From positions 496,001 through 560,000 of the forward strand of contig NZ_FRCM01000002.1 in the NCBI RefSeq assembly GCF_900142915.1: a stretch of 64,000 bases of DNA, written 5' to 3'. This document shows positions 16,373 through 24,822 of the stretch, in pieces. Each line of letters begins with the position of its first letter. The stretch's first letter is position 1. The stretch is from Mucilaginibacter sp. OK098. GTDB lineage: Bacteria; Bacteroidota; Bacteroidia; Sphingobacteriales; Sphingobacteriaceae. A program made the position numbers and the translations under genes. Under the pieces are notes generated by a model. It did not search any database. It saw only the letters and a list, made by a program, of their open reading frames with translations, and had not been told where the DNA came from.

Positions 16373-16954
16373 TTAATATTGTGTAATTTCCTCGTACAAT
16401 TGTTTTAACCGTTTGCGCAGGTGCACTACCGCATACCGCTTACGCGATACCAGGGTTTGCACATTTATACCGGTATTTTCGGCAATCTCGCTAAAGGGAA
16501 TATCATCCAGCTCATGCCACATAAACACCTCGCGCTGCTCCGTTGGCAGCTCATCAAGCGCAAAAAATAACTGCTCCCAAAAAAGGTTGCGCACATATTC
16601 GGTTTCGGGTGTGGTAGCTTCCGTCATCAGGATGGCTTTAAAGTCCGGCGCATCATCGTCATCCTCATCCCCGGCAAGCATATCATCCATCAAAACCTCG
16701 GTATGCTTTTTATGCTTATCAAGTATTTTATTGCGGGCAACCCTGTAAAGCCAGGCCCCGGTTTGCTCAATAGGCTCCGAATTAATAACCGAGCTGAACT
16801 GGTACCAAACATCCTGCAGAATGTCTTCGGCATCGGCATCGTTCTTTACCCTGCGCCTGATAAAGCCCAGCAAGTTTTTACCATACTCGCCTATGGCTTG
16901 TATGATAGTCTTGTGTTTTTCCTCGGGCGCTATGGCGGTTATCAATTTCTTCAA
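16373..16954 (-). CDS. ECF-type RNA polymerase sigma factor
   Basis: The 193-residue protein has sigma region 2 (about residues 25-90; RRRVKNDADAEDILQDVWYQF) and sigma region 4 with its helix-turn-helix (about 130-185; LDELPTEQREVFMWHELDD, then SEIAENTGINVQTLVSRKRY). An acidic linker (DEDDDDAPD) separates them. It belongs to the sigma-70 ECF class that recruits RNA polymerase to a small regulon. It is followed after 11 bp by a two-helix membrane protein, likely its partner. The signal is unknown. Confidence 0.93.
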   Translation of the reverse strand: MKKLITAIAPEEKHKTIIQAIGEYGKNLLGFIRRRVKNDADAEDILQDVWYQFSSVINSEPIEQTGAWLYRVARNKILDKHKKHTEVLMDDMLAGDEDDDDAPDFKAILMTEATTPETEYVRNLFWEQLFFALDELPTEQREVFMWHELDDIPFSEIAENTGINVQTLVSRKRYAVVHLRKRLKQLYEEITQY

Positions 16955-17011
16955 TGTTATTTAATATAGAAGACGATTGTGTTTTGGAAACATTTTAATA
17001 TTTGTAAAAAA

Positions 17012-17052
17012 AGTCCGGAAGTCGGAAAAGACCGAAAGTCCGGAAGACTTTA
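17012..17052. repeat. Stuttered AGTCCGGAAG repeat
   Basis: AGTCCGGAAG occurs twice within about 40 bp (17012 and 17037), separated by GTCGGAAAAGACCG, which itself is nearly self-complementary. It lies just upstream of the sigma-factor gene. Confidence 0.5.
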
Positions 17053-17117
17053 GTGTTGGAGTATTCAAAGATAAAAATGTTTCAGGTGGGTTCGTTTTTT
17101 TACAAAAGTTGGTTTGT

Positions 17118-17325
17118 TGAGCATTGGCGTTAATGTCGCGCGCAGAGTTTACTCACCCGGTCATTGCTTCGCTCGACCTGCCCTCTCTTCCGCGAGCGGT
17201 AAAGAGGGCTGAAGAATCTTATTTTTTCTTTTCCTTACCTCTTTCCGCCGCAGGTGAAGAGAGAGGTCGGCCAGCGAAGCGTCGCCGGGTGAGTAAACTA
17301 TACGCCATGCATTGCCGCTTACCCA
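17118..17325. repeat. Inverted-repeat arms, family R2, copy 2
   Basis: The forward arm (~17131-17186; CGCGCAGAGTTTACTCACCC, then CTTCGCTCGACCTGCCCTC) faces the reverse arm (~17261-17315; GAGGTCGGCCAGCGAAGCG and then GGTGAGTAAACTATACGCC). The middle is a T-rich stretch with CGCCGCAGG. It is the same family as 366-530 and 21619-21975. The open frame it contains is a by-product. Confidence 0.65.
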
Positions 17326-17404
17326 ATTTATTATTAATTTAGATGGATAAAATACCAGGTAACCAGCTACCTCCTAATGACCAATGACACAATGACTAAA
17401 TAAA

Positions 17405-17746
17405 ATGGCCTACAATACCAAACTTGCCGACAGAATAAGAGAAGCTCTTGTGCACCTGCCCGATGTGGAAGAAAAAGAAATGTTTCGCGGTGTATGTTTT
17501 ATGGTTGATGGGAAGATGTGTGTTTGCGTAAGCGGCGATGAAATGATGTGCCGCATTGGTGCAGCTGCAACAGAAAAAGTATTAGAGCAAAACGGCGTTC
17601 GCCAAATGATAATGCGGGAAAAAGTGATGAACGATTATGTTTATGTAAGTGAAGAGGCTTTTCACAACCAAAAAGACTTTAACCAGTGGATAAAGCTGGC
17701 CCTGGATTTTAATCCGCAAGCAAAGGCATCGAAGAAGAAGAAATAG
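17405..17746 (+). CDS. TfoX/Sxy N-terminal domain protein
   Basis: The 113-residue protein matches the TfoX N-terminal domain: ADRIREALVHLPDVEEKEMF, then GVCFMVDGKMCVCVSGDEM and VYVSEEAFHNQKDFNQWIK. The last ~10 residues are a Lys-rich tail. In Proteobacteria the two-domain TfoX regulates competence. Bacteroidota have single-domain forms of unknown role, so competence should not be assumed. It is a single gene, with a stuttered ATGAC-type repeat just upstream (17375-17404). Confidence 0.9.
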   Translation: MAYNTKLADRIREALVHLPDVEEKEMFRGVCFMVDGKMCVCVSGDEMMCRIGAAATEKVLEQNGVRQMIMREKVMNDYVYVSEEAFHNQKDFNQWIKLALDFNPQAKASKKKK

Positions 17747-17820
17747 CTTGTAAGGAGGTTGAAGTTGTTGTAAGAGTTGTAATTAAGTTCATCATTATTA
17801 TTTAAATAAAAATTACTGTT

Positions 17821-18270
17821 ATGAATAAAGCTATTTTTAAGCAAGCGGCATTGGTATTATGCTTTTTGATGATTGCCTTTGGCACAAATGCTCAAGCGCA
17901 GCAAAAAGGTTCTGCTGCTAAAAACATTACTGATGCTATGAACAAAGCAGCTGATGAATGGAACAAAGGGCAATTAGATGCATTTATGAGCCTGTATGAT
18001 CAATCGGCTACCATGATGATGCCTGCCGGACCTGTCGGTATGGGTGGGATAAAAGATTTGTACCAAACAAAGTATTTTAAAGACGGCATGCCCAAACAAA
18101 ATTTGAAGTATACCGATATGCAGGTGCGGATGCTTGGTAATGAATATGCACTCTTAACAGGCGGATTCACCTTATACGGCAACAATTTACCCGAACGTTC
18201 CGGCAGGTATTCGCTGGTGATGCAGCATACCAGGGATGGTTGGAAGATTTTGCACGATCATTCGAGCTGA
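17821..18270 (+). CDS. Secreted SnoaL/NTF2-like protein (DUF4440 type)
   Basis: The 149-residue protein has a signal peptide (AFGTNAQAQQ) and then one NTF2-like fold. Helices carry NITDAMNKAADEWNKGQLDAF, followed by MSLYDQSATMMMPAGPVGMGG and the terminal beta-sheet (YSLVMQHTRDGWKILHDHSS). This matches YybH/DUF4440-type proteins. The conserved WKILHDH end is typical. It may bind a small molecule or act as an enzyme in the periplasm; the ligand is unknown. It forms a single gene. Confidence 0.85.
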   Translation: MNKAIFKQAALVLCFLMIAFGTNAQAQQKGSAAKNITDAMNKAADEWNKGQLDAFMSLYDQSATMMMPAGPVGMGGIKDLYQTKYFKDGMPKQNLKYTDMQVRMLGNEYALLTGGFTLYGNNLPERSGRYSLVMQHTRDGWKILHDHSS

Positions 18271-18287
18271 AGAAATATCACCTTATG

Positions 18288-18316
18288 TCATGTTGAACTT
18301 GTTTCGGCATGACGTT
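18288..18316. repeat. GTCATG/CATGAC hairpin
   Basis: GTCATG and CATGAC enclose a 15-nt loop (TTGAACTTGTTTCGG). The sequence is a short form of a palindrome that is scattered widely through Bacteroidota genomes. It lies between convergent genes and may terminate both. Confidence 0.5.
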
Positions 18317-18373
18317 TTATATTAGTCCCAATTACTGCAAACCGCTTACTACAAACTGCAAACTTTCTTCAAC

Positions 18374-18865
18374 CTACTCCAATCCCAAATACTCTTTCTG
18401 CTTAATTTCAACCAGGCCTGATGTTTGGTCGCGGCGCAGGTAAATACTTACATGGTAAAAGCTGCTGTCGAACAGGTAAATGTTATTGGCTTCATCGGCG
18501 CCGTGAAATTTCATTTCGAGGCCAAAGCGTTTGGCCTGGCTAATCATATTTAAGATATGCTGCGGATCGGTAGAGGTATAGTTAACTGTACGCAATACCG
18601 AGCCATCGTATAATTTGGTATAATCGCCCACCATAATTTTTTCGGTATTGGGCTTGCCAGTTATGTTTTTAAAATATTCAAGCTCACGGCCGTTAACATT
18701 TACACTGTAATCTTGTCTGAAAGTGGTCCCCTGCAATAAATTATTGTACACTTCGCCATTACTTAATCCGGTAAAATAGATCAGATCGCTAAACTTTGTA
18801 CTTTGCCCGTACATACTTAAGCTTACTAAAAGCATTACCGGCAACATGAACAGGTATTTTTTCAT
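18374..18865 (-). CDS. Secreted hypothetical protein
   Basis: The 163-residue protein has a clear signal peptide (MLPVMLLVSLSMYGQ) and a soluble remainder with mixed alpha/beta character (FSDLIYFTGLSNGEVYNNL, then VLRTVNYTSTDPQHIL). I do not recognise the family. It is a single gene. A word-built palindrome separates it from the acylase gene, whose 3' end points towards it. No function is proposed. Confidence 0.75.
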   Translation of the reverse strand: MKKYLFMLPVMLLVSLSMYGQSTKFSDLIYFTGLSNGEVYNNLLQGTTFRQDYSVNVNGRELEYFKNITGKPNTEKIMVGDYTKLYDGSVLRTVNYTSTDPQHILNMISQAKRFGLEMKFHGADEANNIYLFDSSFYHVSIYLRRDQTSGLVEIKQKEYLGLE

Positions 18866-18949
18866 AACAACAGTAATTGTTTGTTCAATACGTTAATTTT
18901 TTGAAAGCACCATAACCTGTGCAATTATCAAATATACTTCTTTTAGAAT

Positions 18950-19072
18950 CAAGATAACAAGAGGTGAGAATCAAGATGACAAGAGTCAGGAATCAAGACG
19001 AATGGAACATAAACCAGGCATTCTGCTTTTTGATCTTGACTCTTGATTCTTAAAATCTTGCTTCTCTTGCCT
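18950..19072. repeat. Word-built palindrome (TCAAGA words)
   Basis: The left half repeats AATCAAGA and CAAGAG (AGAATCAAGATGACAAGAG, then GGAATCAAGACG). The right half repeats the inverse (TTGATCTTGACTCTTGATTC). It lies just downstream of the acylase stop codon. The same word family forms palindromes at 26494-26608 and 54008-54172. Confidence 0.6.
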
Positions 19073-19074
19073 CC

Positions 19075-21249
19075 CTACTCTCCCGGATGATAGGTTTTTT
19101 CGGCATGTTTAAGCACATCTGCTTTATAAAACAAAACATCCTTAAACTTACCTTCAATATACATGCCAGCCTGATCTGTATAGTGTTTTGAAGCGGGATT
19201 GAACGATTGACCACCGGTTATAACACTTTTTGCCTTAATACGGGAACCAAATTCCACAGCGGCAATAAAGCTATTGCCCGAATATCCGTATCGTTTTTTA
19301 GTATCCATAGTCCTGCTCTGAAACGATGGCAACTGTCCAAATGCCGATGCAACCCCGCCAACCGGCAGGCTCGGCGCATCATCATTAAACGTAACCCCAT
19401 CAGCCGGGCGCTGGTAACGATTAATATCGCCCCACTTAATTTCCCAGCTGCCATAACGGGTTTTAAGGTTATTTATCGCTTCAGTAAAGATCTCCAATTG
19501 TTGTTTGGCAGTAAGCGTTTGCATTAACGTGTTTATGCGTTCGGTTTGATAAATGCTTTCTTCATCCGTTTTAGCCCGGGGCAGCGCACGCATTATTAAA
19601 GTTCCCCACTCAACAGCCAGAGTGGTAGCTGTCGAATTAGCAGCCGAATATTTATCCCATTGCTTCATAATTTGCAAAGGCCCTGCAAGCATTTGTTTTA
19701 CCGAATCAGGTGCAACATCATAAGCTTTAAATAGCGGCGGCAGCAATACATCAAAAGCTGCCAGGTAATGGTTATAGCCTTTATCAATCAGTTCGTCAAG
19801 GGTAATATTCTTTGCATCGCTCAAAAGTTTAATGGCATTTATCGCCCTGAAGTTTTGCCCGTCGGGCGCCATGTATGCCGGGTATTTATTTTTATCCGGA
19901 CTGTAATTACCTGATGAAGCAAACGGCGTTGAATTACAGTTCTGGATCCATCCGTTCGCAGGGTTGTAAACATGTACAATTTCATCCACCGTGTGCAGGC
20001 CCTGCCATTCGGTTGCAGGGGTGCCGCCGTCAACAGGTAAACGCCAGTCAAATGCCGGGTTGCGTTTTGGCATAAAGTTGCCATACCAAAAAGCAATATT
20101 GCCCTGGTCATCAGCATAAACAGTATTGTTAGTGGCGTTTGAGAGCAGGTCCATCGCCTTCTTATATTCGGCAAAAGTATTAGCCTTGGTTATCAGCCAC
20201 GATTCAAGCAGCGCATTGTACGACCGGTTATTAGCTTTTAACGCCAGCCATTTACCATCCCTGCTACCCAATACAGGTCCGTGCTGTGTGTAATAACCTG
20301 TAATGGTTTTATGCTCCGCTCCTGTTTCATTTTTAATATTCATAACCAGCTTACGGCTTATTACAGGCTTAAGCTTGCCATCGTATTCATAATACCATTG
20401 TCCGTCTTTTTTTGTCACCTTTTCGGCATACAGATCGGCAACATCAGCATTGCTGCTGGTATGCATCCAGCCGCAGTGCGGGTTAAAACCCTGGTAAACA
20501 AAAAACTGCCCCCAGGTGACCGCGCCGTAAACATTCAGCCCTTCCTCACTTACCAGTTGAACCTCGCTACGGAAATAGAACGGCACATGCGGATTAATAT
20601 ATAGCATAGCATGCCCCGATGCTGACCTGGAAGGCGCAATAGCAAATCCATTTGAACCGGTTTCCCTGTCATCAATCTTAGGATTATAAACAACCCCCAA
20701 TTTTTCAGAAGCATCGCCATAAAATGTCTTCGTTTCATTTAAGTTAATACCACCTGTAACCGTTGCCGATACGCTACCATCGGTAAACATTAATGCATAC
20801 CATGGTTCAAAGCGCTGAAAAACAGCAGGTTTAACATCCGGATGTTTGTATAAATAATAGTTCACACCGTCGGCAAAAGCATCCATTAATTTCCTGAACC
20901 AGGGAGCGGCGTTTTTATAATCTTTAATAGCATCGGCAGTATCTGCAATTAATTGCAGCTGTACATCGGTATAAAGTTCCTTTTCGCCTTCAACCTCGCT
21001 TTGCCTGCCTAACTGGTATAAGTAATTCCTTTCAATCCCCTTAAAATTATCCTCGCATTGCGTGTACATCATCCCAAAAACAACGTCAGCATCGGTTTTA
21101 CCATAAATATGCGGCACACCCCAGTTATCCCGTATTATGGTTACCCGGGGGGCTTCGTGTTCAAATCGTTTAATTTCTACTGATGAATATTTTTGTGCGA
21201 TAGTAAATAATGGTGATAGTATTAATGCGATAAATACTTGTTTTTTCAT
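19075..21249 (-). CDS. Penicillin-acylase family N-terminal-nucleophile amidohydrolase
   Basis: I start at the ATG at 21249 (724 residues), which precedes the signal peptide (KKQVFIALILSPLFTIAQ). The protein has the alpha chain (about residues 30-190), the autoprocessing site before Ser199 (ETGSNGFAIAPSR), then the beta chain. An Asn-rich active-site region is visible (WMHTSSNADVADLY). Ntn hydrolases of this family cleave amide bonds of penicillin-like substrates, acyl-homoserine lactones or cyclic lipopeptides after self-cleavage in the periplasm. The substrate cannot be told from sequence. It forms a single gene. Confidence 0.92.
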   Translation of the reverse strand: MKKQVFIALILSPLFTIAQKYSSVEIKRFEHEAPRVTIIRDNWGVPHIYGKTDADVVFGMMYTQCEDNFKGIERNYLYQLGRQSEVEGEKELYTDVQLQLIADTADAIKDYKNAAPWFRKLMDAFADGVNYYLYKHPDVKPAVFQRFEPWYALMFTDGSVSATVTGGINLNETKTFYGDASEKLGVVYNPKIDDRETGSNGFAIAPSRSASGHAMLYINPHVPFYFRSEVQLVSEEGLNVYGAVTWGQFFVYQGFNPHCGWMHTSSNADVADLYAEKVTKKDGQWYYEYDGKLKPVISRKLVMNIKNETGAEHKTITGYYTQHGPVLGSRDGKWLALKANNRSYNALLESWLITKANTFAEYKKAMDLLSNATNNTVYADDQGNIAFWYGNFMPKRNPAFDWRLPVDGGTPATEWQGLHTVDEIVHVYNPANGWIQNCNSTPFASSGNYSPDKNKYPAYMAPDGQNFRAINAIKLLSDAKNITLDELIDKGYNHYLAAFDVLLPPLFKAYDVAPDSVKQMLAGPLQIMKQWDKYSAANSTATTLAVEWGTLIMRALPRAKTDEESIYQTERINTLMQTLTAKQQLEIFTEAINNLKTRYGSWEIKWGDINRYQRPADGVTFNDDAPSLPVGGVASAFGQLPSFQSRTMDTKKRYGYSGNSFIAAVEFGSRIKAKSVITGGQSFNPASKHYTDQAGMYIEGKFKDVLFYKADVLKHAEKTYHPGE

Positions 21250-21618
21250 TATAACAATAGTTTTTCTAAACAATATTTAAGAAATCCGCCATTTTTATGC
21301 AGCTTTATAAATTAATGTTACTTTTACAGTTATTAAATTGCAATAATACTTCGTGTATAACGTTGGCATATTGCAATTATCTAATATAGCCTTAAGTTTT
21401 ATAATTAGGTATAGGATTTGATATAGTTACATAATAATTGAATTTTCATTTTACTGATTTAACAACCAGTTACATAAAGAGCTTGGATTTTCATTTAACA
21501 TGATATCTGGGATTTAGTTGATCAACATTATTTGAGAAAAATGTTGTGTGCGTTCGGGGGTGAGATACCGAACGCATTTTTTTTAGAAAATTTCCTAAAA
21601 TCTTTTTTATCTCTTTTC

Positions 21619-21975
21619 GCCGCAGGCGAAGTGAGATCGCCCAACGTAGCGTCGGCGGGTCAGTCAACTATACGCCATGCACCGATGTTAATTGTCGTGC
21701 GCAGGGTTTACTCACCCGGTCATTGCTTCGCTCGACCTGCCCTCTCTTCCGCAAGCGGTAAAGAGGGCGGGGGAATTTTATTTTTTCTTTTCTTCACCTC
21801 TTTCCGCCGCAGGCGAAGAGAGGTCGCCCAGCGTAGCGTCGGCGGGTGAGTCAACTATACGCCATGCACCGGCGTTAATATCGCGCGCAGAGTTTACTCA
21901 TCTCCAAAGGACTCCTTCGGACCGGTTATTACCGCGCCCGACCTGCCCCATCTTTGCTGCTGTAAAGAGGACGAA
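21619..21975. repeat. Array of R2 arms, copies 3 and 4
   Basis: Four arms alternate in orientation: reverse (~21630-21682), forward (~21694-21750), reverse (~21821-21872), forward (~21885-21950). Forward arms contain CGCGCAGAGTTTACTCA. Reverse arms contain GGGTGAGTCAACTATACG or a close form. T-rich spacers (TTTTTTCTTTTCTTCACC) lie between. The second forward arm is interrupted by CAAAGGACTCCTTCGGAC. Longer open frames here are repeat by-products. Confidence 0.65.
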
Positions 21976-22077
21976 AGATTTTCCTAAACGTTTCCATTGT
22001 CAAACTTTCATCATCCTAAAAATAACAGAAACATTTTTGGCGTTTATGCTATTACTATATTATAAACCCCCACAACG

Positions 22078-22599
22078 ATGAAACACGCATTTGTAATTGG
22101 TTCGAACGCATTTATTGTACCAGGCAAAACCATAAGCTACGGCGAAGAAGGAAACTGGAAACATTTTTTAAGGATCAACAATATTTATCACGATACATCG
22201 GCCCCGGCAGAAAATAGTTTCCTGGATATTGACCTTGATATTAAAGATACAGATGGAACATCAGTTACAGTATTATCAAATACGCCTGTAACCGGGGCTC
22301 CCTACACCATTAAAACAAAACGCGACAGCATAATGATATCCCGGCTCGACGGCACAACAATTATTCATGTACACCAGCTTGATGATGAATCGGCAATGAG
22401 CCTGGAGCATAATATAGTGGCCGAATTTGAAGTTCATTCACCCATTGTAGTTATCCGGATTACAGGGGAGTTTTTTGTTGACAGCCTGCATATCCGTGCC
22501 GAAAACGAGAAACTACTGATCAATGACACAGGCTACGCAACTTCGGCAATGGTTGGCCATAACGACTTGAAGTTTACAGCCGCGGGAGTGGTGTTGTAG
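22078..22599 (+). CDS. Hypothetical cytosolic beta-rich protein
   Basis: The 173-residue protein has no signal peptide or membrane segment. It is rich in beta-prone stretches (HFLRINNIYHD, then LDIDLDIKDTDGTSVTV and IVAEFEVHSPIVVIRI). The pattern suggests a beta-sandwich or beta-helix. I do not recognise it. It is a single gene between the R2 array and a word-built palindrome. Its coding look is good (long open frame, ATG start, normal composition), but no function is proposed. Confidence 0.7.
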   Translation: MKHAFVIGSNAFIVPGKTISYGEEGNWKHFLRINNIYHDTSAPAENSFLDIDLDIKDTDGTSVTVLSNTPVTGAPYTIKTKRDSIMISRLDGTTIIHVHQLDDESAMSLEHNIVAEFEVHSPIVVIRITGEFFVDSLHIRAENEKLLINDTGYATSAMVGHNDLKFTAAGVVL

Positions 22600-22605
22600 G
22601 AGGGG

Positions 22606-22728
22606 TTCATAGTTGATGGTTCATAGTTCATAGCCGGAAGGCTACAAGAAAGTCCATAGCTAAAATATTAACGCCCAATAGTGCCAAACTTTTTTCTTAC
22701 CATGAACCCTTCTAACTATGAACTTTCT
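22606..22728. repeat. Word-built palindrome (GTTCATAG words)
   Basis: The left part repeats GTTCATAG (GGTTCATAGTTGATGG, then TTCATAGTTCATAGCC). The right part has the inverse (CCATGAACCC, CTATGAACTTTC) at 22700-22728. The right arm overlaps the end of the DUF3810 gene. The two ends of convergent genes share this palindrome. Confidence 0.55.
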
Positions 22729-23803
22729 CCCTATAAAGCGCCATCACCAGCAACACTATCCGGTTATAAGTGCCAAGGCCCTGGGGTTGGTTGTTTACTT
22801 TCAAAAAACGATCGTAAAAAATGCTGGTCAGTATTTCGGCTTTGTTTTGGTACGACATCCAGTAAACCCTCTCCGTTACAAAATCCTGGTGAACGGCTCT
22901 TGATACCCGGGGTTTTAGTTGCTTGTTAGCTAAGCTATCGCGATAATACAGGGCATGCATAAATTCATCAACAGCCAGGTGATAGGCAGAGTAACGCAGC
23001 AATCTATCGTGCGAGCCGATCCCTGCCAGGAAACCTGTAAAATCGGCCTCATCCTCAGGACCATAGCCCATCTGGTGCGACATTTCATGACAGGCAACTA
23101 CGGGCCTGTTAAAAACCGGCATCTGGTAATTTATTTGCGCTTCGCCGGTAAACGGATTAAAGTAACCTGAAGTGCCGATATAATTAAGCAGGGGCGTTAA
23201 TATGGATGGTTTAACCCCCGGATGATAAGTACGAAAATTGACAGAATCATTTGATAATTTGCCAACCGCCAGCATAGCTGTCCGGTATATTACATTGTTG
23301 CCCTGCGCCAGGTCGGCCGGGGTTAAACGGGCACGACAGGCGTTGGCGCTATCAATAAGCATAGCTGTAACTGCTTTAAGGTTGGTCGTTGTATAATTGG
23401 TATCTCTTAGGTTTAACCGCTCGCCTGCCGACGGGCGGAAGTAATTCATCCCCCAAAACAAATAAAAAACCAATATGGCTGCCTGCACTTTTATTATCAT
23501 CCCACCCGCTAAAAAAGCGGCTGCTATAAACTCCTTTTTAAAAAGAAGTTTTATAAATCTAAAGAGCGTATAAATAAGGTAGCCAATAGTAAAAATGTAT
23601 AGTATATCGCCAACACTAAATGGAAAGATATTTAAAACAGGATGCAGCAGGTAGCAAATAACGGGGTAAAAACCTTTAGAAAAATAACGCTCAATGGCTT
23701 TTGGATAATCCGCAAATACCATCAGTAAATAAATAGAAACAGCAAGTGCGGCTATGGTTATGGCTTTCACCTTTAATTTTCTTCTGTTGCTTTGGTTTAC
23801 CAT
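22712..23803 (-). CDS. DUF3810 family membrane protein with HExxH-like motif
   Basis: I start at the ATG at 23803 (363 residues; MVNQSNRRKLKVK then a helix). There are three N-terminal membrane helices (about residues 12-32, 52-74 and 85-110). A soluble domain follows with a zincin-like motif CHEMSHQMGYG (HEMSH) and a downstream Glu in PEDEADF. This is the DUF3810 family, usually without a known substrate. The motif suggests a metallopeptidase, but activity has not been shown to my knowledge. It is a single gene. Confidence 0.88.
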   Translation of the reverse strand: MVNQSNRRKLKVKAITIAALAVSIYLLMVFADYPKAIERYFSKGFYPVICYLLHPVLNIFPFSVGDILYIFTIGYLIYTLFRFIKLLFKKEFIAAAFLAGGMIIKVQAAILVFYLFWGMNYFRPSAGERLNLRDTNYTTTNLKAVTAMLIDSANACRARLTPADLAQGNNVIYRTAMLAVGKLSNDSVNFRTYHPGVKPSILTPLLNYIGTSGYFNPFTGEAQINYQMPVFNRPVVACHEMSHQMGYGPEDEADFTGFLAGIGSHDRLLRYSAYHLAVDEFMHALYYRDSLANKQLKPRVSRAVHQDFVTERVYWMSYQNKAEILTSIFYDRFLKVNNQPQGLGTYNRIVLLVMALYREKVHS

Positions 23804-23847
23804 TTGGGGTAAATATAGCAATATGCGGGTATTGGCAAATAAAAAAG

Positions 23848-23877
23848 CCCCCTGCAAATACAGAAGGCTCTAATTGT
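23848..23877 (-). terminator. Rho-independent terminator after DUF2911 gene
   Basis: On the minus strand AGCCTTCTG and CAGGGGGCT form a hairpin followed by a run of six T. It lies 24 bp after the DUF2911 stop codon (23901). Confidence 0.65.
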
Positions 23878-23900
23878 AATCAGGTATAAGTGCAGGGCTA

Positions 23901-24419
23901 TTATTTTATAGAAACAGGGATGCTTATTTTATCCCAATCCATGCTGAAACCTTTTTTGGTAATTACATAAGTAAGAGACTCACTCATGGCATGTTTTTTA
24001 GGCGTTACCATTACACGTAACTGATCCTGGGCTTCTTTGTATTCAAATGCTCCCCATTGTTCGGCAGTTTTGTTAAAAATAACGGTCCATTGTCCTTTTT
24101 CAACAGGGATAACAAAAAATGAATATTTCCCTGCCGGTAATGCTTTGCCTTCAACGGTAATGGCTTTGTCAGTAGTAAATGTAGTTGCAGAGTCTGCACC
24201 TGCGCGGTAAACTTTACCATAAGGCTCTAAACCACCCCATATTTTACGGCCTTTTACATAAGGGCTTCCGTAACGGATGCTGATATTGGCGCCAGCTACC
24301 GTACCTTTTACGCCTAAGTGCGGGCTTGCCGGTTTCTCTTTTTGTGCCATTAACATTGACGACATTAAAATGGCGTATACAAAAACCGAAAGTGTTTTTA
24401 ATTGAAATAATGCTTTCAT
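23901..24419 (-). CDS. Secreted DUF2911 protein
   Basis: The 172-residue protein has a signal peptide (FVYAILMSSMLMAQ) and the DUF2911 domain: PSPHLGVKG-like start, RKIWGGLEPYGKVYRAGAD, then GKALPAGKYSFFVIPVEKGQW. The DUF2911 family is common in Bacteroidota. Its members are exported; the function is unknown. The W and G-rich turns are conserved. It forms a single gene with a terminator 24 bp downstream. Confidence 0.9.
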   Translation of the reverse strand: MKALFQLKTLSVFVYAILMSSMLMAQKEKPASPHLGVKGTVAGANISIRYGSPYVKGRKIWGGLEPYGKVYRAGADSATTFTTDKAITVEGKALPAGKYSFFVIPVEKGQWTVIFNKTAEQWGAFEYKEAQDQLRVMVTPKKHAMSESLTYVITKKGFSMDWDKISIPVSIK

Positions 24420-24543
24420 AATAAATATTTTTATTGGTTATAATTATGAGATAAAGATAAACCGAAATTTGGATTTTCACCTCCATAATAACCGTTAATT
24501 ATTTTTTGGTGATATTCACATATAAACGAGATTAATGCCGCTA

Positions 24544-24731
24544 TAACTTTGCGCTCCTAAATAAGTAAAAGCGCCGTTAAAATAATTTCAATATCCATGC
24601 CTTATTATAAAATAAAAAATAACATTGTAACGTTCTAAATATCAGAATCATATTGCAGTTAGGAATTGACCGAAAGGTTAAACAATTGTTGTGATTTTTG
24701 GCCTCATGCCGCAAGGTGTGAGGTTTTTTTA
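24544..24731 (+). ncRNA. Candidate small RNA or transcribed leader upstream of GT39
   Basis: The gap 24420-24822 has a TAACTTTG box (24544-24551), like the Bacteroidota -7 element, and a strong terminator at 24702-24731, both on the plus strand. A transcript of about 170 nt would lie between them with no gene in it. The GT39 gene starts 92 bp after the terminator, so it could be an attenuated leader instead. The promoter is only a single-motif match. Confidence 0.3.
24702..24731 (+). terminator. Terminator with no gene in front of it
   Basis: CCTCATGCC and GGTGTGAGG pair around a GCAA loop (GNRA type), and seven T follow. On the plus strand no gene precedes it, which marks either a small RNA or attenuation of the GT39 gene. 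Confidence 0.65.
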
Positions 24732-24822
24732 TTTTGAAAGCCAGTCACTTTGTCCGTTTGCAAATTTATTTAACTGCTTAAGCTATATTTGCCGGTATAT
24801 TTAAAATTGCTCACACCATTAA

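Noticed and set aside
21532..22081. Open frames in the R2 array
   Set aside because: They follow the repeat arms in several frames, have skewed composition and do not resemble known proteins.
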